This document shows, piece after piece, positions 60,845 to 64,000 of a DNA stretch of 64,000 nucleotides. Source of the stretch: an uncultured Paracoccaceae bacterium (GTDB lineage Bacteria > Pseudomonadota > Alphaproteobacteria > Rhodobacterales > Rhodobacteraceae). Every line of letters begins with the position of its first letter. Positions within the stretch are counted from its first letter, which is position 1. Location: positions 62,001 through 126,000 of the forward strand of contig CANLVD010000005.1 in NCBI GenBank assembly GCA_947494445.1, written 5' to 3'. Both the position numbers and the translations under genes were made by a program. Under the pieces are notes generated by a model. It was not told the DNA's origin. It was given only the letters and a program-made list of their open reading frames with translations, and ran no database searches.

Positions 60845-60856
60845 TATCCCGCTCCG

Positions 60857-62056
60857 TTACGAGAGCGAGAATTTCAGCAGTTTGATCGCAGCGAAATCGC
60901 TGACGTCACCGCCGACACGTTTGGTTGCGTAGAAAAGGACATGTGGTTTGGCCGAAAACGGATCGCGCAGAATGCGCATGTCCGGTTTTTCAGCGATGGT
61001 GTAGCCCGAGTTGAAATCGCCAAAGGCAATCGCCGTCTCACCATCCGCGATCTCAGGCATCTCTTCCGCGATCAGAACCGGATAACCCATCAACCGGGCA
61101 GGTTCTGCAGCCGCAAGCCCATCGGACCAAAGGAAGCGCCCATCGGCATCTTTCATCTTGCGCACGGCACCTGCGGTTTTCGAGTTCATGATGAACTGAG
61201 CCTTGGCGCGGTAGCGCGCACCAAGTGAATATACCAGGTCCACAATCGCATCGGCCGGTTCGGCAGAGGAGAAATCACCGGCCTCACCAGTTGCCACATA
61301 GCCAAGGTTGCCCCAGGTCCAACTGTCGTTTTCGACCGCCGTATAGGTCAGAAACCCGGTCGGTTGATTGACACCCGTGCCCGAGATGAAGGCCTTGCTT
61401 TCTTCGCGCACAAACCGGTCGCCAATGCGCTCGGCAAGCCAGCCTTCGACGTCAAACGCGCTGTCATCCAGCAAACGCTGGGATGCTTTCGGCAACGCTG
61501 ACAACTCGTGCAGCGGAATGGTGATCCGCTCGATGGTGGGAGTATCTGTTTCCACGAATGCGCCGGTCTCCGACGCCCAGCCATAGCCTGTATTGCTCTG
61601 GTCGATCAGAACATCAAACGCCACGCTGTCGACTTGCACCACATTGGCAACCGCGCGCAGGCTGGAAGCTCCTTCCAGAACCGACAGGATCCGGTGCGTC
61701 GTCTGGGGATCGACCAGATACCCGCCTTCCGCTGCCACGGCCGTGTTCAGCGCCTTGCCGTCCAGTTCAAGCCCCCGCAGCCCGTCATCATCACCCGAGC
61801 GCAGGTATGCGCCGATAGCCTTGGCGTGGGGTTGTTCCAGATCAGCCGCATGGCTCAAGGCCGGGCGGTTGGCCGCCAGAGATTTGCGATCAAGCATGGT
61901 CAAACGGGTATCCTGTTCAATGAGTTTGGTTTTGATGTCAGTCTGAAAATCTTTGAAATCGCTCAGAAACCCGGCCATCGCGGCCTTCACCTCATGGGCA
62001 GGGGTCTGAGCCGGTTGGGCAGAACCCGCCCGGGATTTGGTCTCAGCGTTTCGCAT
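60857..62056 (-). CDS. GTA gp5: major capsid protein (HK97 fold)
   Basis: The start at 62056 follows AAAGGA and gives 399 residues. The N-terminal ~105 residues form a helical, charged delta/scaffolding region (MAGFLSDFKDFQTDIKTKLI) that the prohead protease is expected to remove. The HK97-fold shell domain follows (ALNTAVAAEGGYLVDPQTTH, WASETGAFVETDTPTI, FMNSKTAGAVRKMKDADG, GGDVSDFAAIKLLKFS). The ORF could extend to 62221, but that region overlaps the protease gene. Confidence 0.95.
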   Translation of the reverse strand: MRNAETKSRAGSAQPAQTPAHEVKAAMAGFLSDFKDFQTDIKTKLIEQDTRLTMLDRKSLAANRPALSHAADLEQPHAKAIGAYLRSGDDDGLRGLELDGKALNTAVAAEGGYLVDPQTTHRILSVLEGASSLRAVANVVQVDSVAFDVLIDQSNTGYGWASETGAFVETDTPTIERITIPLHELSALPKASQRLLDDSAFDVEGWLAERIGDRFVREESKAFISGTGVNQPTGFLTYTAVENDSWTWGNLGYVATGEAGDFSSAEPADAIVDLVYSLGARYRAKAQFIMNSKTAGAVRKMKDADGRFLWSDGLAAAEPARLMGYPVLIAEEMPEIADGETAIAFGDFNSGYTIAEKPDMRILRDPFSAKPHVLFYATKRVGGDVSDFAAIKLLKFSLS

Positions 62057-62070
62057 CGTTTGGTCCTTTG

Positions 62071-62634
62071 TCAAAGGGATGAACATGGCTCGTCGGCCAT
62101 CAACTGACTGGCGCTGCGAAACGCATCCGCCAGGTCCTGCACGAATTTCTCTTCCTCCGGTTCCGAAGGTGAAATCCGTGCTTCGGGCAGCATCGGAAAC
62201 GTGACAACCGATACCTCCCAAAGCTCAATCTCATGCAGAAGGCGTGTGCCTTCTGCTGATTTTTCCGCACGCTTGGTCCGGTATCCGATGGACAACCCGT
62301 CAATCGCGCCGGCTTCCAGCAACGCAAGCGCCTCGCGTCCACGCTGCACATCACTCAGCAAGCGGCCTTTGACCCACAACCCGGTGTCATCTTCGCGAAC
62401 CTCGTCCCAGATGCCGATCGGCTCTGCCGGGTTATGTTGCCACAACATGCGGATTGGCGCCGAGCGGTGCTTCAAGGCTTTGCCGTAAGCGCCTTTGACC
62501 ACCACATCATGACCCTGATCGGGCTTGCCAAACAGCGATGCATAGCCTTCGATAGCGCCCGCCTTCAGTTTCAGGCCATCCCCCAGCGCGCAGTATTTCA
62601 TCTCAAGCGCAGGCGCGCCCGGTCTGTAGAGCAT
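62071..62634 (-). CDS. GTA gp4: prohead maturation protease
   Basis: The start at 62634 follows GAGGA and gives 187 residues. An HK97-type S78 protease: IEGYASLFGKPDQGHDVVVK, RMLWQHNPAEPIGIWDEV (with the catalytic His) and GLSIGYRTKRAEKS (with the catalytic Ser), then LWEVSVVTFPMLPEAR. It cuts the capsid delta domain and itself. 14 nt separate it from the capsid gene. Confidence 0.94.
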   Translation of the reverse strand: MLYRPGAPALEMKYCALGDGLKLKAGAIEGYASLFGKPDQGHDVVVKGAYGKALKHRSAPIRMLWQHNPAEPIGIWDEVREDDTGLWVKGRLLSDVQRGREALALLEAGAIDGLSIGYRTKRAEKSAEGTRLLHEIELWEVSVVTFPMLPEARISPSEPEEEKFVQDLADAFRSASQLMADEPCSSL

Positions 62635-62648
62635 TTTAAATTCCTCTT

Positions 62649-62885
62649 TCAGTTCAGATGAGGCAAAAGCCGATAAGCCATATCCATGGCCAGAAACGCC
62701 GCCAGTCCCGAAACACCCAGCCAGATCCGCCGCTCCATGCGGTCGATCGCGTGCTCGATGTGTTTCAAACGCTGATCCAGCGCGTCCCATTTAGCGTCAG
62801 CCACTTTTTCATTCGCCTCGATCCGCACCGTTGCGGCGTCAAATGGCTCATAGAGAAAGCGTGATCCCGAATGTCTGGCGGTCAT
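62649..62885 (-). CDS. GTA head formation protein (rcc01685 family)
   Basis: A 78-residue protein starting at 62885 (MTARHSGSRFLYEPF). A helical, charged middle (KWDALDQRLKHIEHAIDRME) is followed by a C-terminal membrane-like span (WLGVSGLAAFLAMDMAYRLL). The family is known from RcGTA, where it is needed for head formation. It lies between portal and protease genes, 4 nt from the first and 14 nt from the second. Confidence 0.9.
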   Translation of the reverse strand: MTARHSGSRFLYEPFDAATVRIEANEKVADAKWDALDQRLKHIEHAIDRMERRIWLGVSGLAAFLAMDMAYRLLPHLN

Positions 62886-62889
62886 GACA

Positions 62890-64000
62890 TCAACCACCCT
62901 CGGGCAAACGCGGCAATCCAAGCATCTGACGTTTCTCGCCGTCGGTTAGGAACCCGGCATTCGCAACCCGGCGCCACTGCGCCTCCCGCTCGGAAGCAAG
63001 TGCAGGTACGAGGTCCAGATCGGGTTTGATGGTCAGCCCTGCGTCAAACCGAGGTCCAAACCAGGAGCTGATTTCACTCAAAGTGCGCGCCACCAACGGC
63101 AGTACGGTCAGGCGGTAGAAGGCCCGGTTGGCCTCCTGATAGTTTGCGTAGGAATTGTCACCCGGCAGCCCCAGCAACATAGGCGGCACGCCAAAGGCCA
63201 GCGCAATTTCGCGGGCCGAGCTTTCCTTGGTCTTCTGGAATTCCATGTCAGAGGGGGAAAACCCCATCGGCTTCCAATCCAGCCCTCCTTCGAGAAGCAT
63301 CGGCCGTCCGGCATTGCGCGCGCCCTGATGGTTTGCTTCCAACTCCTCAACCAGTCGCGCATATTGGTCATTGGCCAGCGATCCCATGCCATCACCGCCC
63401 CGGTACACAATGGCACCAGAAGGGCGCGCGGCATTATCAAGCAGAGACTTTGACCACTTGGACGCAGCATTGTGCACATCCACCGCACTTGCCGCGGCCT
63501 GCATTGCGGACAACCCATAGTGGTCATCCTGCGGGTGGAAAGACTTCAGATGCAGCACAGGTGCCACATCCTGCCCCATGTCAAACCGGTGCTTCTTCGA
63601 TCCGACCACGTATTCGTATGCGACTGGCCAGCCATCCTTTCCGGGGACTACCCGCATCCGGTCAGAGCGCAGAACATATATCTCGTCCCGCGTAATGCCG
63701 CTTGCGGCTTCCAGATAGCCATCGCCAGTCAGCAGCACCTGCCCGTAAAGCGCTTCCAGCAACGCGGCTCCGCCTTGCCCCGGATTGGGGCGCTCCAGAA
63801 GATCGACCAAAGGATGCGTCTCATACCGCCTTGTCTTGTCCTGCACCACAAGGGGCAGGGCGGCAGCAGCCTCGGCAATCATCTTGACGCAGCGAAATCC
63901 AACCGGGTTGCCTGCAAATCCCGTGCGCGTCAGCGAACTTGCATCCCGCGGAGACCACGCAACCCGGCCGGATGTGTGAAACGCGATCACAGGTGCAGCA
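62890..64000 (-). CDS. GTA gp3: portal protein, N-terminus beyond the window
   Basis: HK97-type portal through which DNA enters the head. The frame is open to the right edge; 370 residues are seen, and the true start lies outside. Seen: RVAWSPRDASSLTRTGFAGN, VGFRCVKMIAEAAAALPLVV, LLERPNPGQGGAALLEALYG, LHLKSFHPQDDHYGLSAMQA and FGVPPMLLGLPGDNSYANYQ. The first visible segment lies close to the expected N-terminus, so only about 20-30 residues are missing. Terminase (gp2) should lie upstream. Confidence 0.93.
   Translation of the reverse strand, partial: AAPVIAFHTSGRVAWSPRDASSLTRTGFAGNPVGFRCVKMIAEAAAALPLVVQDKTRRYETHPLVDLLERPNPGQGGAALLEALYGQVLLTGDGYLEAASGITRDEIYVLRSDRMRVVPGKDGWPVAYEYVVGSKKHRFDMGQDVAPVLHLKSFHPQDDHYGLSAMQAAASAVDVHNAASKWSKSLLDNAARPSGAIVYRGGDGMGSLANDQYARLVEELEANHQGARNAGRPMLLEGGLDWKPMGFSPSDMEFQKTKESSAREIALAFGVPPMLLGLPGDNSYANYQEANRAFYRLTVLPLVARTLSEISSWFGPRFDAGLTIKPDLDLVPALASEREAQWRRVANAGFLTDGEKRQMLGLPRLPEGG

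Noticed and set aside
1-64000. CRISPR arrays, insertion sequences and transposases
   Set aside because: No regularly spaced repeats, no transposase-like protein and no terminal inverted repeats with target duplications were found.
50812-64000. Ordinary prophage
   Set aside because: Gene order, short tape measure, gp10/rcc01693/rcc01685-type genes and lack of lysogeny or replication genes fit a gene transfer agent better. The unseen right side could still change this.

Overview
The window looks like a chromosomal segment of an alphaproteobacterium of the order Rhodobacterales, probably the marine roseobacter group. Three things support this. The last 13 kb is a gene transfer agent (GTA) cluster of the Rhodobacter capsulatus RcGTA type, in canonical order. 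The pyruvate dehydrogenase genes have the alphaproteobacterial layout, with a lipoylated E1 beta next to ftsB. The rsfS-rlmH-gpmI-envC-ctpA-rppH string is typical of alphaproteobacteria. The assignment rests on gene order and protein recognition, not on a database search. Genes are packed tightly with many 4-nt ATGA or GTGA overlaps, and no gene-free stretch exceeds 300 bases.

Layout. 1-6.2 kb: the end of a drug-efflux MFS gene, then a branched-chain amino acid type ABC operon on the minus strand (binding protein, terminator-like attenuator, livG, livF, a small secreted protein, livH, livM). 6.3-9.2 kb: a tungstate-type ABC transporter (tupBCA) and two DUF1127 small proteins. 9.2-16.2 kb: uvrD/pcrA helicase, a kefF-acetyltransferase-kefC type potassium/proton antiport operon, a sulfotransferase-like protein and a small ORF. 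16.5-20.2 kb: pyruvate carboxylase and tRNA-Gly(GCC). 20.3-27.7 kb: nucleoside hydrolase, then rsfS, rlmH, gpmI, envC, ctpA, rppH and, convergently, a BrkB/YihY membrane protein.

27.8-40.2 kb is a complete reductive pyrimidine (uracil/thymine) catabolism locus. PreT and PreA reduce the ring, a dihydropyrimidinase opens it, and a Zn-dependent carbamoylase removes the carbamoyl group. An ABC importer of the NitT/TauT/THI5-like type probably brings in the substrate, and a RutR repressor with recognisable palindromes probably controls the set. It also carries a cupin, a DMT transporter, two unrecognised proteins, and a strong intrinsic terminator hairpin between the two permease genes.

40.3-50.7 kb: asparagine synthetase, ftsB, two tandem paralogous membrane-anchored proteins of a family I do not recognise, the pdhA-pdhB-pdhC operon with a strong promoter, polyphosphate kinase 2, cysE and a DksA/TraR zinc-finger protein.

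50.8-64.0 kb (minus strand) is the GTA: portal (running off the window), head formation protein, prohead protease, capsid, an extra fiber-tail-adaptor-like protein absent from the RcGTA order as I know it, connector and head-tail genes, tail tube, chaperones, a short tape measure, the baseplate/hub genes gp12-gp15, and a distal DUF2793 gene. All visible reading frames are open, so the module could be functional, but terminase (gp2) and the promoter lie outside the window.
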